From: Chromatiaceae bacterium
GTDB taxonomy: Bacteria; Pseudomonadota; Gammaproteobacteria; Chromatiales; Chromatiaceae
Length of the DNA: 64,000 bases
Assembly: GCA_024235175.1 (NCBI GenBank)
Contig: JACKMX010000006.1
Span: forward strand, 114,501 to 178,500
Direction: 5' to 3'
In this document: one piece after another, positions 26,541-37,134 of the stretch
Position numbering within the stretch: position 1 is the stretch's first letter
How the letters are laid out: each line of letters begins with the position of its first letter
Notes under the pieces: generated by a model
What the model was told of the DNA's origin: nothing
Seen by the model: the letters and a program-made list of their open reading frames with translations, nothing else
The model's database searches: none
Program-made: the position numbers and the translations under genes

Positions 26541-27641
26541 ATGGTTCCGGTAACAGACAAAGTGAATGTGGCTCTGGGGGAGCGCACTTATCCTATCTAT
26601 ATAGGCTCAGGCCTGCTAGGAAGCAGCGATATTTACAGGCAACACATCCCTTCTTCACAGGTCATGGTGGTTTCCAATGAGACGGTTGCGCCGCTCTATC
26701 TGCGCCAGCTGACCGATGCACTGGAAGGTTTTCGAATCGAGTCGGTTATCCTGCCTGATGGTGAACAGTACAAAACCCTTGAAGTCTGGAATCAAATTTT
26801 CACTCAACTGCTCAGCAAGAAATACAATCGCCAGTGCACCATCATCGCACTGGGAGGCGGCGTGGTGGGTGATATGGCGGGATTTGCAGCCGCCACCTAT
26901 CAACGCGGGGTTCATTTTATTCAGGCACCCACTACCCTGTTAGCCCAGGTAGACTCCTCTGTCGGCGGCAAAACCGGTGTCAACCATGCGCTGGGTAAAA
27001 ATATGATCGGTGCCTTTTATCAGCCACGCTGTGTCGTGGTGGATATCGCAACACTGGCGTCTCTCGATCAACGCCAACTTTCCGCCGGTCTTGCCGAAGT
27101 GATCAAATATGGCCTTATCAATGACGCCGATTTTTTTTCCTGGCTGGAGGAACACATGGAAGCACTGCTGGCCCGCGACGGTTCGGCATTAGCTTATGCC
27201 GTGGACCGTTCCTGTCGAAACAAAGCTAAAGTGGTGGCTGCAGATGAGAAAGAGTCGGGACAAAGAGCTCTGCTGAATCTGGGGCACACTTTCGGCCATG
27301 CTATAGAGACTGGAATGGGTTATGGCCAGTGGCTGCATGGCGAAGCCGTGGCCGTGGGTATGTGCATGGCAGCCGACATGTCGCGGCGACTCGGCTGGCT
27401 TGAAAGAGATGTGCAGACACGTATCATGGCTTTGATTCGCAAAGCCGGACTGCCTGTTGAGCCACCCGCTGGCATCGATTATAAGCAATTCCTCTCTTTA
27501 ATGGGTGTAGACAAGAAAGTTATGGATGGCAGGCTTCGACTAGTGCTGTTGAAAGCTATTGGAAGTTCTCTGGTGACGGAGGATTTTGATCAGACCGAAC
27601 TGAACAACACGCTGAATGGATACTCCGGAAAGCTGGACTGA
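26541..27641 (+). CDS. aroB: 3-dehydroquinate synthase
   Basis: A 366-residue NAD- and zinc-dependent enzyme converting DAHP to 3-dehydroquinate. The family core is clear: GGGVVGDMAGF, QAPTTLLAQVDSSVGGKT, and LNLGHTFGHAIE with zinc-binding histidines. I chose ATG at 26541 because the family starts just before the VNVALGERTYPI strand; the frame is open farther upstream into the palindrome but without conservation. It overlaps damX by 26 bases. Confidence 0.95.
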   Translation: MVPVTDKVNVALGERTYPIYIGSGLLGSSDIYRQHIPSSQVMVVSNETVAPLYLRQLTDALEGFRIESVILPDGEQYKTLEVWNQIFTQLLSKKYNRQCTIIALGGGVVGDMAGFAAATYQRGVHFIQAPTTLLAQVDSSVGGKTGVNHALGKNMIGAFYQPRCVVVDIATLASLDQRQLSAGLAEVIKYGLINDADFFSWLEEHMEALLARDGSALAYAVDRSCRNKAKVVAADEKESGQRALLNLGHTFGHAIETGMGYGQWLHGEAVAVGMCMAADMSRRLGWLERDVQTRIMALIRKAGLPVEPPAGIDYKQFLSLMGVDKKVMDGRLRLVLLKAIGSSLVTEDFDQTELNNTLNGYSGKLD

Positions 27642-29442
27642 GAAACTGAGCGCTGCAACCCGTTCTGCCTCTGTCGGAAAATCGGTGCCGACCCGAGAGC
27701 TTCTGCTGTCTGCGGAATTCACTCAAAGACTCGATCTGGTGCGACATCTCACCGCCAACAGTGATCGTATTCCGTTGGTAAGAGGGGTTCACGGAATCGG
27801 TAAAAGCACACTTTTGAACCTGCTGTTGCAGCAGGCACCTGCGGAGTGGGAGATCTACCGTATCGACTCCACACCCATGCTGCAACCGGACCAGCTTATA
27901 CATGGGCTGTGCCGCCATTTTTCCCTTCAACAGGAAAATTTGGCGGGAGTCGAGCAGCTTATTCAAAAGTTTACAGAACTCGTACAGACCGGGCGATTAC
28001 CGGTGATAATCATTGACGACGCCGAGCAGTTGCCAGTCTCAACTCTGAGGGAACTTTTCGGAATCTATTCCACGTCATTCGATAAGAACCGCAGGCTGGC
28101 GCTGGTTCTGTTTGCCTCCCCGCAAATAGACGTTTTACTGGAAGAGACCCGACTTCAGTTCGCTTCCCAGAAGCTGCAGGTGTTGGAGTTGCTTCCCCTC
28201 AATCGTGAACAATCCGATCTACTTGTACGCCATCTTTTAAAGGTGCTTGAAGGCCAACAGGAGTTACCGCTTTCCGAGGCCGGATACGAAAAAATCTTCC
28301 GCACCAGCGGCGGGCTGCCCGGAAAAATCTGTCAGCAGGTGGAGAGCATACTTCGACCAGCAAGCACGGCGCCCGCAACGACAGCCAAAAGTCGGAGCCT
28401 GCGTCCGCAACTGTTGACGGACGTCTCCTTGCCGGTACTGATCGGAGGCGGAATTCTCGCATTACTTTTGATACTTACGTTAGTTTATGAAGATGAAATA
28501 AATATGTTGTTCGAGGGGGGGAAAACGGCATCCGAAGTCGGCGGAACCGAAACTGTCGAAAACAAGCGTGAAATACCATTAACCTTACCCGAACTGCCAA
28601 TGAAGGTTGAAAGGAATCAGGCAGAAGAAAAAGAGTTGATGTCCGAATCAGACAATACGGCTGAGTTAAACGAAATGAGCGCTGCGCCCGACTACTCAAC
28701 TGAATCTTTGAGCACAGCGAAAGACGACTCTTCCATGGCCATCGTGGTCGATCTTCCCCAACTTACGGCAGCGGAGGAGCCGCCCGATCAAATTGAGGAG
28801 ACAAATCTGCCGGAGCAGCAGCCGGTTGAGCCGACAACTCCACCTATTTCCGCAACATCTGAAGCCACACCTCCAATGGAGGCAACTGCTTCAGAAGAGA
28901 TAGTTAAGGAGCAACATCAACCTGCAGAGGAGGCGGAAACGACCGCGGCAGCCTCGGAAAAGGAAACCCCACTGAGTGCACGCCCCCTGCAACAGGAAAA
29001 GAAGGAGAAGCAAAAAAACCTCCCTGCCCAAGTTACCGAATTGAGCCGTGTACAAAAACCGGAAAGAAAAAATATTCCTGAGCCCGTCATTTTGACGCGC
29101 AAAGACCAAAAACCACCTCCTGCACCCGTGGTGGAGGATGGTGGGATCAAACGCGAGGCCTGGCTGCTTCGGCAGGCGCCTGGTTCATTTACCCTGCAGC
29201 TTCTCGCTGTGGGAGATGAACAGGCTGTTGCAGGCTTCATCCAACGTCACCACCTGCAGGGAAAGGCGGCTTATTTTCGCACTAAAAGCAATGGGCGCCC
29301 CTGGTTTCCGGTGTTGTACGGTATCTATCCCAGCCGTAGTGCAGCAGTCGCGGCACGTGCAAAACTTCCGAAAAATCTTGCTTCACAGGGTGTCTGGCCC
29401 AGATCTCTGGCATCTGTTCAACAGGCTATCAGAGAAAAATAA
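27616..29442 (+). CDS. damX: DamX-like AAA ATPase / SPOR-domain protein
   Basis: A 608-residue inner-membrane protein. Residues 1-255 form an ExeA-like AAA domain with Walker A GVHGIGKST (57-65) and Walker B VIIIDDAEQL. A transmembrane helix lies near 275-292. A long low-complexity periplasmic linker rich in Glu, Pro and Thr follows (about 300-510). The C-terminal SPOR domain (about 515-600) binds denuded glycan strands at the septum, so a role in cell division is expected. The Walker motifs suggest ATP binding, which not all DamX proteins retain. Last gene of aroK-aroB-damX. Confidence 0.88.
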   Translation: MDTPESWTEKLSAATRSASVGKSVPTRELLLSAEFTQRLDLVRHLTANSDRIPLVRGVHGIGKSTLLNLLLQQAPAEWEIYRIDSTPMLQPDQLIHGLCRHFSLQQENLAGVEQLIQKFTELVQTGRLPVIIIDDAEQLPVSTLRELFGIYSTSFDKNRRLALVLFASPQIDVLLEETRLQFASQKLQVLELLPLNREQSDLLVRHLLKVLEGQQELPLSEAGYEKIFRTSGGLPGKICQQVESILRPASTAPATTAKSRSLRPQLLTDVSLPVLIGGGILALLLILTLVYEDEINMLFEGGKTASEVGGTETVENKREIPLTLPELPMKVERNQAEEKELMSESDNTAELNEMSAAPDYSTESLSTAKDDSSMAIVVDLPQLTAAEEPPDQIEETNLPEQQPVEPTTPPISATSEATPPMEATASEEIVKEQHQPAEEAETTAAASEKETPLSARPLQQEKKEKQKNLPAQVTELSRVQKPERKNIPEPVILTRKDQKPPPAPVVEDGGIKREAWLLRQAPGSFTLQLLAVGDEQAVAGFIQRHHLQGKAAYFRTKSNGRPWFPVLYGIYPSRSAAVAARAKLPKNLASQGVWPRSLASVQQAIREK

Positions 29443-29888
29443 TCCTCCCAATTTGGTAAAGACGAGGATTTTGACATGCTTGCAGCCCCGTTCGAATTTG
29501 ATATCCTCTCTCCTAATGGAAGCTGCACTGCAGCAAAAAACAGGCTTTTCTGCCGGAGCGAACCTCGCTCTCGTACATAAATATCAAATTAACTTTTTGA
29601 TATTTCGGATATTAACATTCTCCCAGCCAATGACTGACCGGTCGCGGGGAGAGATAATTTTCTGTGCCAATAATGCTGATAAAGAGCTGCCTTTATTGGC
29701 CAGTGGATGAAATCTCAAGTATCCTACGCTGTTCTGTTTGTCTGGACACGACGCCTACGGATGGTTGTCGATGGATTTCAACGGGCCCGGTACCCCTAAC
29801 AAAAATTCCGGGCTTTTAAAATTTGGATCGTAACAGGCGCGGGCGGCTGGTCAGCCCCTTTCACGCCGCGACGACAATGAGGTTTTCA
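29443..29888 (+). terminator. damX to gltB intergenic region with terminator-like hairpin
   Basis: No gene is supported. A hairpin GCCCGG/CCGGGC (29785-29790, 29808-29813) with a 17-nt loop is followed by four T (29814-29817). It could end damX transcription, or, if the gltB promoter lies upstream of it, act as an attenuator of gltBD. A weaker dyad CCAATAA/TTATTGG lies near 29665-29700. Nothing else is identified. Confidence 0.4.
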
Positions 29889-32800
29889 ATGAGCCATAAA
29901 GCATTGCCACCAAAACAGGGGTTGTACGACCCCCAAAATGAACATGATGCTTGCGGTGTCGGATTTGTGGCTGATATCAAAGGTCGCAAAAGCCATCAGA
30001 TCATCGAGCAAGGGCTGAGTATCCTGGACCGGCTTACCCATCGCGGAGCCGTGGGCGCGGACCCCGAAGCCGGAGATGGTGCCGGCATTCTGCTACAGAT
30101 CCCCGATGAATTTTTCCGTGAAGTTGTGGAGTTCGATCTTCCGGAGTCGGGATGCTATGCGGTTGGCATGCTGTTTCTGACGACCGATGATGTTATCAGG
30201 GCCGAAGTCGAATCCATCGTGTTGAAGTTCGTCGAAGCGGAAGGACAACACTTTCTTGGCTGGCGTGATGTTCCGGTAGACAACTCCGGGCTTGGGCAGA
30301 GTGTGCTGCCCACCGAACCGGTGATACGACAGGTCTTTATCGGCCGGGGCGAAAACTGCTCCGACCAGGATGCCTTCGAAAGGAAACTTTTTGCCATCCG
30401 CAAGCTGATCGCCAATACCGTGTTCCACAACTATGGGGAGCAGTCCGGCACCTTCTACGCTGCCTCTTTCTCCTCCCGCACGATCACCTATAAAGGCATG
30501 CTGTTGGCGAACCAGGTCGGAGAGTATTATCCCGACCTGGCGGACGAAAGGCTTACTTCTGCCCTGGCCCTGGTGCATCAGCGTTTCTCCACCAACACTT
30601 TTCCGACCTGGGATCTGGCCCACCCTTTCCGCATGATCGCCCACAATGGGGAGATCAATACCCTGCGCGGTAACGTCAACTGGATGCGCGCCCGCAGAAG
30701 TTCGATGGCGTCGGAGATCATGGGCGAGGATCTGGATAAAATCTGGCCCTTGACCTATGAAGGCCAATCGGACTCAGCCTCTTTCGACAATGCGTTGGAA
30801 CTGCTGGTACAGGGTGGTTACTCACTGGCCCATGCGATGATGGTGCTCATTCCCGAAGCCTGGTCCGGTAACGACCACATGGATGAGAAGCGGCGCGCGT
30901 TCTATGAGTATCACGCCGCCCTGATGGAGCCTTGGGACGGACCTGCGGCGGTGGCATTTACGGACGGGCGTCAGATAGGGGCCACATTGGATCGAAACGG
31001 GCTGCGCCCGGCGCGTTACCTGATCACGGATGACGGTCTGGTGGTGATGGCATCGGAGATGGGCGTACTGGATATCCCGGAAGAGAAAATCGTCAAGAAA
31101 TGGCGCCTGCAGCCGGGCAAGATGTTTCTTATCGATATGGAGCAGGGGCGTATTATCGATGATGCAGAGCTCAAAGAGCAGCTCGCCTCGGCCAAGCCCT
31201 ATCGAAAATGGCTGGATGCAACCCAAATCAGCCTGGTCAATCTGCCGGTGGTTGTTGGCTCCATGTCCCCCGACCCCGAGACATTGCGCCAGCGACAGCA
31301 AGCCTTCGGTTATACCCAGGAAGATCTAAAATTCCTGCTCACGCCGATGGTGCTTACCGGCCAGGAGGGAACCGGCTCCATGGGCGCGGATAACCCGCCC
31401 TCGGTATTGTCACGGAGAGCGAAACACCTTTCCACCTACTTTAAGCAGAATTTCGCTCAGGTGACCAACCCACCCATAGATCCGATACGCGAAGAGATCG
31501 TGATGTCACTGGTCTCCCTGATCGGGCCGCGCCCAAATCTTTTGGGCCTGTCTGACGGCGGAACCAATATGCGTTTGGAAATCAGCCAGCCGGTATTAAC
31601 CAACACCGACCTGGAGCGTATCCGTGATATCGAGGATAGCTCCGGAGGCGCCTTTCGCACACGTACACTCGATATCTGCTATCCGGTGGAAAAAGGATCC
31701 GCAGGCATGAAGACGGCGCTCGATGCGTTGTGCGAACGTGCCGAAGTGACCGTGGGGGAAGGTTACAACATTTTGATTCTGTCGGACCGCAACGCGGATG
31801 CTGACTTCATCAGCATCCCGGCGCTGCTGGCCACTTCCGCGGTCCATCACCACCTGATCCGCAAAGGATTGCGCACCGAATCTGGATTGGTGGTAGAGAC
31901 GGGCGCCGCGCTGGAAGTTCACCACTTTGCGACTCTGGCGGGTTACGGTGCAGAGGCGATCAATCCTTATATCGCCTTCGATACCATTCAAGCGATGCTG
32001 CCCAAGATATCCGAAGATCTGGATTTCGATGAGGCTCAGAAACGCTATATCAAGGCGGTGGGGAAGGGTTTGAAGAAGGTCTTCTCAAAAATGGGCATCT
32101 CCACCTTCCAGTCCTACTGCGGCGCGCAAATCTTTGACGCTGTTGGTCTCTCCAGCACCTTTGTGGAGCAATATTTTACCGGCACAGCAACCACGGTCGA
32201 GGGCGCCGGCCTCAAACAGATTGCCCAGGATACGGTTAGGTGGCATAAGAATGCTTTTGGTAAAAATCCGGTGTACCGCAACCACCTGGATGTGGGAGGC
32301 GACTATGCCTATCGTCTGCGCGGCGAGGATCATGCCTGGACGCCTAATACCATAGCAAAATTACAACACGCTACACGCGCCAACGACCAGCGCACCTACG
32401 AGCTGTTTGCCCGCAGCATGAATGAGCAAAACGAACGGCTTTTGACCTTCCGTGGTCTATTCGACTTCAACTGGGCTGAGCAGGAGATCCCGTTGGACGA
32501 GGTGGAGCCAGCCAGGGAGATTGTGAAACGATTCGCCACCGGTGCCATGTCTTTCGGCAGTATCTCCTACGAGGCACATTCAACGCTCGCTATCGCCATG
32601 AATGCACTGGGGGGCAAATCCAATACCGGCGAGGGCGGCGAGGAGGCAGAGCGTTTCAAACCGCTTGCCGACGGTTCGAGAAACCCGGAACGGTCTGCAA
32701 TCAAACAGGTTGCATCGGGCCGGTTCGGTGTGACCACCGAGTACCTGGTTAATGCCGATGATATTCAGATCAAGATGGCGCAGGGAGCCAAGCCCGGAGA

Positions 32801-34532
32801 GGGTGGGCAGTTGCCGGGTCACAAGGTGAACGCACAGATAGCGCGCGTGCGCCACTCCACACCCGGAGTGGGCCTCATATCTCCTCCACCACACCACGAC
32901 ATCTACTCCATCGAGGATCTTGCTCAATTGATCCACGATCTGAAAAATGTGAATCCAAAAGCCCGGATTTCGGTGAAACTGGTCTCCGAGGTGGGTGTGG
33001 GTACGGTAGCGGCGGGTGTATCCAAAGCACACGCTGATCATGTCACGATCGCCGGCTATGACGGCGGTACAGGAGCCAGTCCTTTGACCTCTATCAAGCA
33101 CGCTGGCTCCCCCTGGGAGATCGGCCTGGCCGAGACCCACCAGACCCTGGTGTTGAACCGTTTGCGCGGACGTATCTCTGTACAGGTGGACGGTGGCCTG
33201 CGCACCGGTCGTGATGTTGTGATTGGTGCATTGCTGGGTGCCGACGAATTTGGATTTGCCACTGCGCCGCTGATCGTCGAGGGCTGCATTATGATGCGCA
33301 AGTGCCATCTCAACACCTGTCCCGTCGGCGTGGCAACACAAGACCCAGAGCTGCGTAAACGTTTCACCGGAAAGCCGGAGCATGTGATCAACTACTTCTT
33401 CTTCGTTGCTGAAGAGGTCAGACGTTTTATGGCCAGACTCGGTTTTCGCCGCTTCGAGGATATGATCGGTCAGATGGACCGACTGGACATGCGTTCCGCT
33501 ATCGCCCACTCCAAAGCCCAGGGCCTCGATTTCTCACGCATCCTGTGCAAGCCTGAAGTGGACGAGAGCGTCGCACTGTTCAACTGCGAAGATCAGGATC
33601 ATGGTCTGGAGAAAGCCATAGACCATCAGTTGATCGAACAGGCCAAACCTGCGCTTGAGCAGGGTGAGCCGGTAAAAATTGATGTTGCGATTCACAATTA
33701 CAACCGCACTTTTGGCACGATGCTTTCCGGCCGCCTGGCTGAACGCTATGGTTTTGCCGGACTGCCCGACGATACCATCTACATCAAAGCCAAAGGCACT
33801 GCGGGTCAGTCTTTTGGCGCCTGGCTTGCAAAAGGTATAACCATCGAACTCGCCGGAGAGGGCAACGACTATGTCGGTAAAGGGCTGTCCGGAGGTCGAC
33901 TGGTAATCTATCCGCCCAAGGAGTCCGGTATCGCCAGGGCGGAAGAGAATATTATTGTCGGTAATACAGTCCTGTACGGTGCTGTCAGCGGAGAGTGCTA
34001 CTTCCGTGGTGTGGCGGGTGAGCGATTCTGTGTTCGCAACTCAGGCGCCACAGCAGTCATTGAGGGGGTCGGGGACCATGGCTGCGAATATATGACAGGT
34101 GGTATTGTAGTCTGCCTCGGCGCCACCGGCCGCAATTTTGCGGCTGGCATGTCCGGAGGTATCGCTTATGTGCTGGATGAAAAAGGCACCTTCGAGCAGT
34201 GTTGCAACCTCTCCATGGTCGAGCTTCAGCCCATCAAGGAGGAGGACGATGCGCTGGAGGAACTGGATCACCAGGGGGGCGATCTGGAGACTCAGGGAAG
34301 GGTGGATATCAGCCACGATATGACCCGTTTCGATGCTGTCCGTCTGCGCCAGTTGGTCGAAAAGCATATGCACTATACCGACAGCTCGGTTGCCAGGAAC
34401 ATTCTGGACAACTGGGACAAATACCTGCGCAAGTTTGTGAAGGTAATGCCTGTCGACTACCGGCGTGCGCTTGAGGAGCTGCAAGCCCGCAAGGAGTCCC
34501 AGGAGAACGATGTAAATAAGGGGGTTCAGTAG
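29889..34532 (+). CDS. gltB: Glutamate synthase (NADPH) large subunit
   Basis: A 1547-residue alpha subunit of GOGAT, which with GltD makes glutamate from glutamine and 2-oxoglutarate. A short propeptide ends DACGVGF; cleavage before C22 would expose the catalytic N-terminal cysteine of the class II glutaminase domain. Central and FMN-binding synthase domains follow, with the 3Fe-4S ligands in MMRKCHLNTCPVG, and a C-terminal GXGXG beta-helix domain. ATG at 29889 is chosen because GAGG lies seven bases upstream. The stop is two bases before gltD. Confidence 0.96.
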   Translation: MSHKALPPKQGLYDPQNEHDACGVGFVADIKGRKSHQIIEQGLSILDRLTHRGAVGADPEAGDGAGILLQIPDEFFREVVEFDLPESGCYAVGMLFLTTDDVIRAEVESIVLKFVEAEGQHFLGWRDVPVDNSGLGQSVLPTEPVIRQVFIGRGENCSDQDAFERKLFAIRKLIANTVFHNYGEQSGTFYAASFSSRTITYKGMLLANQVGEYYPDLADERLTSALALVHQRFSTNTFPTWDLAHPFRMIAHNGEINTLRGNVNWMRARRSSMASEIMGEDLDKIWPLTYEGQSDSASFDNALELLVQGGYSLAHAMMVLIPEAWSGNDHMDEKRRAFYEYHAALMEPWDGPAAVAFTDGRQIGATLDRNGLRPARYLITDDGLVVMASEMGVLDIPEEKIVKKWRLQPGKMFLIDMEQGRIIDDAELKEQLASAKPYRKWLDATQISLVNLPVVVGSMSPDPETLRQRQQAFGYTQEDLKFLLTPMVLTGQEGTGSMGADNPPSVLSRRAKHLSTYFKQNFAQVTNPPIDPIREEIVMSLVSLIGPRPNLLGLSDGGTNMRLEISQPVLTNTDLERIRDIEDSSGGAFRTRTLDICYPVEKGSAGMKTALDALCERAEVTVGEGYNILILSDRNADADFISIPALLATSAVHHHLIRKGLRTESGLVVETGAALEVHHFATLAGYGAEAINPYIAFDTIQAMLPKISEDLDFDEAQKRYIKAVGKGLKKVFSKMGISTFQSYCGAQIFDAVGLSSTFVEQYFTGTATTVEGAGLKQIAQDTVRWHKNAFGKNPVYRNHLDVGGDYAYRLRGEDHAWTPNTIAKLQHATRANDQRTYELFARSMNEQNERLLTFRGLFDFNWAEQEIPLDEVEPAREIVKRFATGAMSFGSISYEAHSTLAIAMNALGGKSNTGEGGEEAERFKPLADGSRNPERSAIKQVASGRFGVTTEYLVNADDIQIKMAQGAKPGEGGQLPGHKVNAQIARVRHSTPGVGLISPPPHHDIYSIEDLAQLIHDLKNVNPKARISVKLVSEVGVGTVAAGVSKAHADHVTIAGYDGGTGASPLTSIKHAGSPWEIGLAETHQTLVLNRLRGRISVQVDGGLRTGRDVVIGALLGADEFGFATAPLIVEGCIMMRKCHLNTCPVGVATQDPELRKRFTGKPEHVINYFFFVAEEVRRFMARLGFRRFEDMIGQMDRLDMRSAIAHSKAQGLDFSRILCKPEVDESVALFNCEDQDHGLEKAIDHQLIEQAKPALEQGEPVKIDVAIHNYNRTFGTMLSGRLAERYGFAGLPDDTIYIKAKGTAGQSFGAWLAKGITIELAGEGNDYVGKGLSGGRLVIYPPKESGIARAEENIIVGNTVLYGAVSGECYFRGVAGERFCVRNSGATAVIEGVGDHGCEYMTGGIVVCLGATGRNFAAGMSGGIAYVLDEKGTFEQCCNLSMVELQPIKEEDDALEELDHQGGDLETQGRVDISHDMTRFDAVRLRQLVEKHMHYTDSSVARNILDNWDKYLRKFVKVMPVDYRRALEELQARKESQENDVNKGVQ

Positions 34533-34534
34533 CA

Positions 34535-35989
34535 ATGGGCAAACCAACAGGATTCATGGAGTACGCGCGTCAGGACCGGACCTATCAGCCGGCATCCGAC
34601 CGGGTTAACCATTTTAAAGAGTTCGTCAACCCCCTGAGCGAGGCGGATCTAAGTATCCAGGGTGCACGTTGCATGGACTGTGGCATCCCATTTTGCCATA
34701 CCGGCTGCCCGGTCAATAATCTGATTCCGGACTGGAACGATCTGGTCTACCGCTGGGAGTGGAAGGCGGCAATCGATATGCTGCACTCGACCAACAATTT
34801 CCCCGAGTTCACCGGGCGTATCTGCCCCGCACCCTGTGAGGCATCCTGCACGCTCAATCTGGAGGAATCACCGGTTACCATCAAGACCATCGAGTACAGC
34901 ATTGTCGAGAAGGCATGGCAGGAGGGCTGGATTCAACCACAAATTGCGCCCCATAAAACCGGTCGCCGTGTGGCGGTCGTCGGCTCCGGGCCTGCCGGAA
35001 TGGCCTGTGCACAGCAGCTTGCAAGAGCGGGACACTCGGTCCGGGTGTACGAGAAGGAGAACCGGATCGGAGGGCTGCTTCGTTATGGAATCCCCGACTT
35101 CAAGCTGAATAAAAAGATCATTGACCGGCGCATAGCGCAGATGAAGGCCGAGGGCGTCAAATTCCACGCCAACACCCATATCGGGGTAGACATCCCGGCA
35201 CGCAAACTGATGGACGAGTTCCATGCGGTAGTGCTGGCAGGCGGCTCGGAGCAGCCGCGTGACCTGCCGGTGCCCGGACGGAATCTTAAAGGCATCCATT
35301 TCGCAATGGATTTTCTGCGCACCAACAGCCATCGCTTGCAGGGAGACGAGATCCCCGAGGAGCAGTTTATCTCGGCCAGAGGCAGGCATGTCGTCGTTAT
35401 CGGCGGCGGTGATACCGGCTCTGACTGTATCGGCACTTCAACCCGGCACGGGGCGGCATCCGTCACTCAGCTCGAGATTTTGCCCAAACCACCGGAAAAA
35501 GAGGACAAAGCACTGACCTGGCCCAACTGGCCAAACAAACTGCGCACCTCAAGCTCTCAGGAAGAGGGATGCACGCGTATGTGGAGTGTTGCCACCAAGG
35601 AGTTTCTGAATGACGGTCAGGGTAATGTCCGAAAGATCAGATGCGTCAAGGTCGATTGGAAGAAGGACGAGGCGGGCAATTGGAAAATGTCCGAAGTTGA
35701 AGGTTCGGAGTTTGAGCTGAAGGCGGACCTGGTAACGCTGGCCATGGGATTCGTGCATCCGGTGCATAAAGGCATGCTGGAGGAGTTGAAAACAGCGCTG
35801 GACAAGAATGGCAATGTGAAGGCCAGAACCCAGGGAAAAGAAGCCTACAAGACCTCGATCGACGGTGTGTTTGCTGCGGGCGATATGCGCCGTGGCCAGT
35901 CATTGGTGGTCTGGGCCATACGCGAGGGCCGCCAATGTGCTCGCGCGGTGGACGAATATCTGATGAAATCATCCGAGCTCCCAAGGTAA
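34535..35989 (+). CDS. gltD: Glutamate synthase (NADPH) small subunit
   Basis: A 484-residue beta subunit that passes electrons from NADPH via FAD and 4Fe-4S clusters to GltB. The N-terminal cluster motif is C46, C49, C54 and C58 (CMDCGIPFCHTGCP), and a second is in RICPAPCEASC. FAD-binding GSGPAGMACAQ and NADPH-binding GGGDTGSDC follow. Co-transcribed with gltB (two-base gap) and probably with hemE, 15 bases downstream. Confidence 0.96.
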   Translation: MGKPTGFMEYARQDRTYQPASDRVNHFKEFVNPLSEADLSIQGARCMDCGIPFCHTGCPVNNLIPDWNDLVYRWEWKAAIDMLHSTNNFPEFTGRICPAPCEASCTLNLEESPVTIKTIEYSIVEKAWQEGWIQPQIAPHKTGRRVAVVGSGPAGMACAQQLARAGHSVRVYEKENRIGGLLRYGIPDFKLNKKIIDRRIAQMKAEGVKFHANTHIGVDIPARKLMDEFHAVVLAGGSEQPRDLPVPGRNLKGIHFAMDFLRTNSHRLQGDEIPEEQFISARGRHVVVIGGGDTGSDCIGTSTRHGAASVTQLEILPKPPEKEDKALTWPNWPNKLRTSSSQEEGCTRMWSVATKEFLNDGQGNVRKIRCVKVDWKKDEAGNWKMSEVEGSEFELKADLVTLAMGFVHPVHKGMLEELKTALDKNGNVKARTQGKEAYKTSIDGVFAAGDMRRGQSLVVWAIREGRQCARAVDEYLMKSSELPR

Positions 35990-36004
35990 ACGGAGGCCGG
36001 CAGA

Positions 36005-37066
36005 GTGGCTGAATTAAAAAACGACCGATTGCTGCGTGCACTATTGCGTCATGAAGTGGATGTAACGCCGGTCTGGATGATGCGCCAGGCTGGACGCTAC
36101 CTTCCTGAGTACCGCAAAATTCGCAGCAGGGCCGGGAGCTTCATGGATCTCTGCATGAATCCGGAATTGGCCTGCGAAGTGACGATTCAGCCATTGCGCC
36201 GGTTTCCGCTGGATGCAGCAATCCTCTTTTCCGACATACTCACGATACCCGACGCGATGGGGCTGGGTCTCTACTTTGCGGAAGGAGAGGGCCCTAGATT
36301 TCATCATCCCATACAGGATGAAGCGGCCGTGAAATCTCTTGGTGTACCTGATCCGGAAGAGGATCTCGGTTACGTCATGGAAGCTGTCAGAACCATCCGC
36401 CGCGAGCTGGATGGGCAGGTGCCGTTGATCGGTTTTTCCGGCAGCCCCTGGACCCTGGCAACCTATATGGTGGAGGGGGGCAGCAGCAAGAACTTTTCCA
36501 AGGTCAAAGGGATGATGTTCGAGCGTCCCGATCTTATGCATAAGCTGCTGGCAAAAACAGCAGATGCCGTTGTTCTATATCTAAATGCCCAGATACGGGC
36601 GGGCGCCCAGGCGGTGATGATATTTGACACCTGGGGCGGCGTGTTGAGCCCCAGTGACTATGAATCCTTCTCTCTTGCCTACATGGAGCGGATAGTCCGG
36701 GGATTGGTCAGAGAGCATGAGGGACGGCGGGTGCCGGTTACACTCTTTACCAAGGGCGGAGGCCAATGGCTGGAGGCGATGGCACAGACCGGGTGCGATG
36801 CCCTCGGCGTCGATTGGACCACCGATCTGGCCGATGCACGTGCACGTGTGGGTGACAGGGTTGCACTACAGGGCAATATCGATCCCGCTATCCTTTATGC
36901 ATCCGGTGAGCGCATTCGCGAAGGTGTAGGCAAGGTGCTGGCAAGTTATGGCAAGGGTTCCGGGCACATCTTCAACCTGGGACATGGAATCCATCCCGAC
37001 GTGGACCCTGGTCGCGCACTGGCGCTGGTAGAGGCCGTGCATGAATTGAGTCCTGCATATCACTGA
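36005..37066 (+). CDS. hemE: Uroporphyrinogen decarboxylase
   Basis: A 353-residue cytoplasmic enzyme that decarboxylates uroporphyrinogen III to coproporphyrinogen III in heme synthesis. It carries the signature VWMMRQAGRYLPEYR (22-37) with the substrate-binding arginines, the catalytic aspartate in FSDILTIPDAMG, and GFSGSPWTLATYM. It begins with GTG at 36005 with GGAGG nine bases upstream. Position after gltBD is conserved in gammaproteobacteria. Confidence 0.96.
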   Translation: MAELKNDRLLRALLRHEVDVTPVWMMRQAGRYLPEYRKIRSRAGSFMDLCMNPELACEVTIQPLRRFPLDAAILFSDILTIPDAMGLGLYFAEGEGPRFHHPIQDEAAVKSLGVPDPEEDLGYVMEAVRTIRRELDGQVPLIGFSGSPWTLATYMVEGGSSKNFSKVKGMMFERPDLMHKLLAKTADAVVLYLNAQIRAGAQAVMIFDTWGGVLSPSDYESFSLAYMERIVRGLVREHEGRRVPVTLFTKGGGQWLEAMAQTGCDALGVDWTTDLADARARVGDRVALQGNIDPAILYASGERIREGVGKVLASYGKGSGHIFNLGHGIHPDVDPGRALALVEAVHELSPAYH

Positions 37067-37098
37067 GAGTCTTAACCAGAATCCCTGTTTACGTGCCG

Positions 37099-37134
37099 AT
37101 CTACAAAACGATGGTTTATCGTGAATCTGTAGAT
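37099..37134. repeat. Hairpin between convergent hemE and slyX
   Basis: Nested inverted repeats ATCTACA/TGTAGAT (37099-37105, 37128-37134) enclosing ACGAT/ATCGT. The right arm touches the stop codon of slyX. Possible shared transcript end for both genes; no long T-run. Confidence 0.4.

Noticed and set aside
29138..29710. Open frame of 190 codons at the damX end
   Set aside because: Mostly overlaps damX in another frame and has no recognised features.
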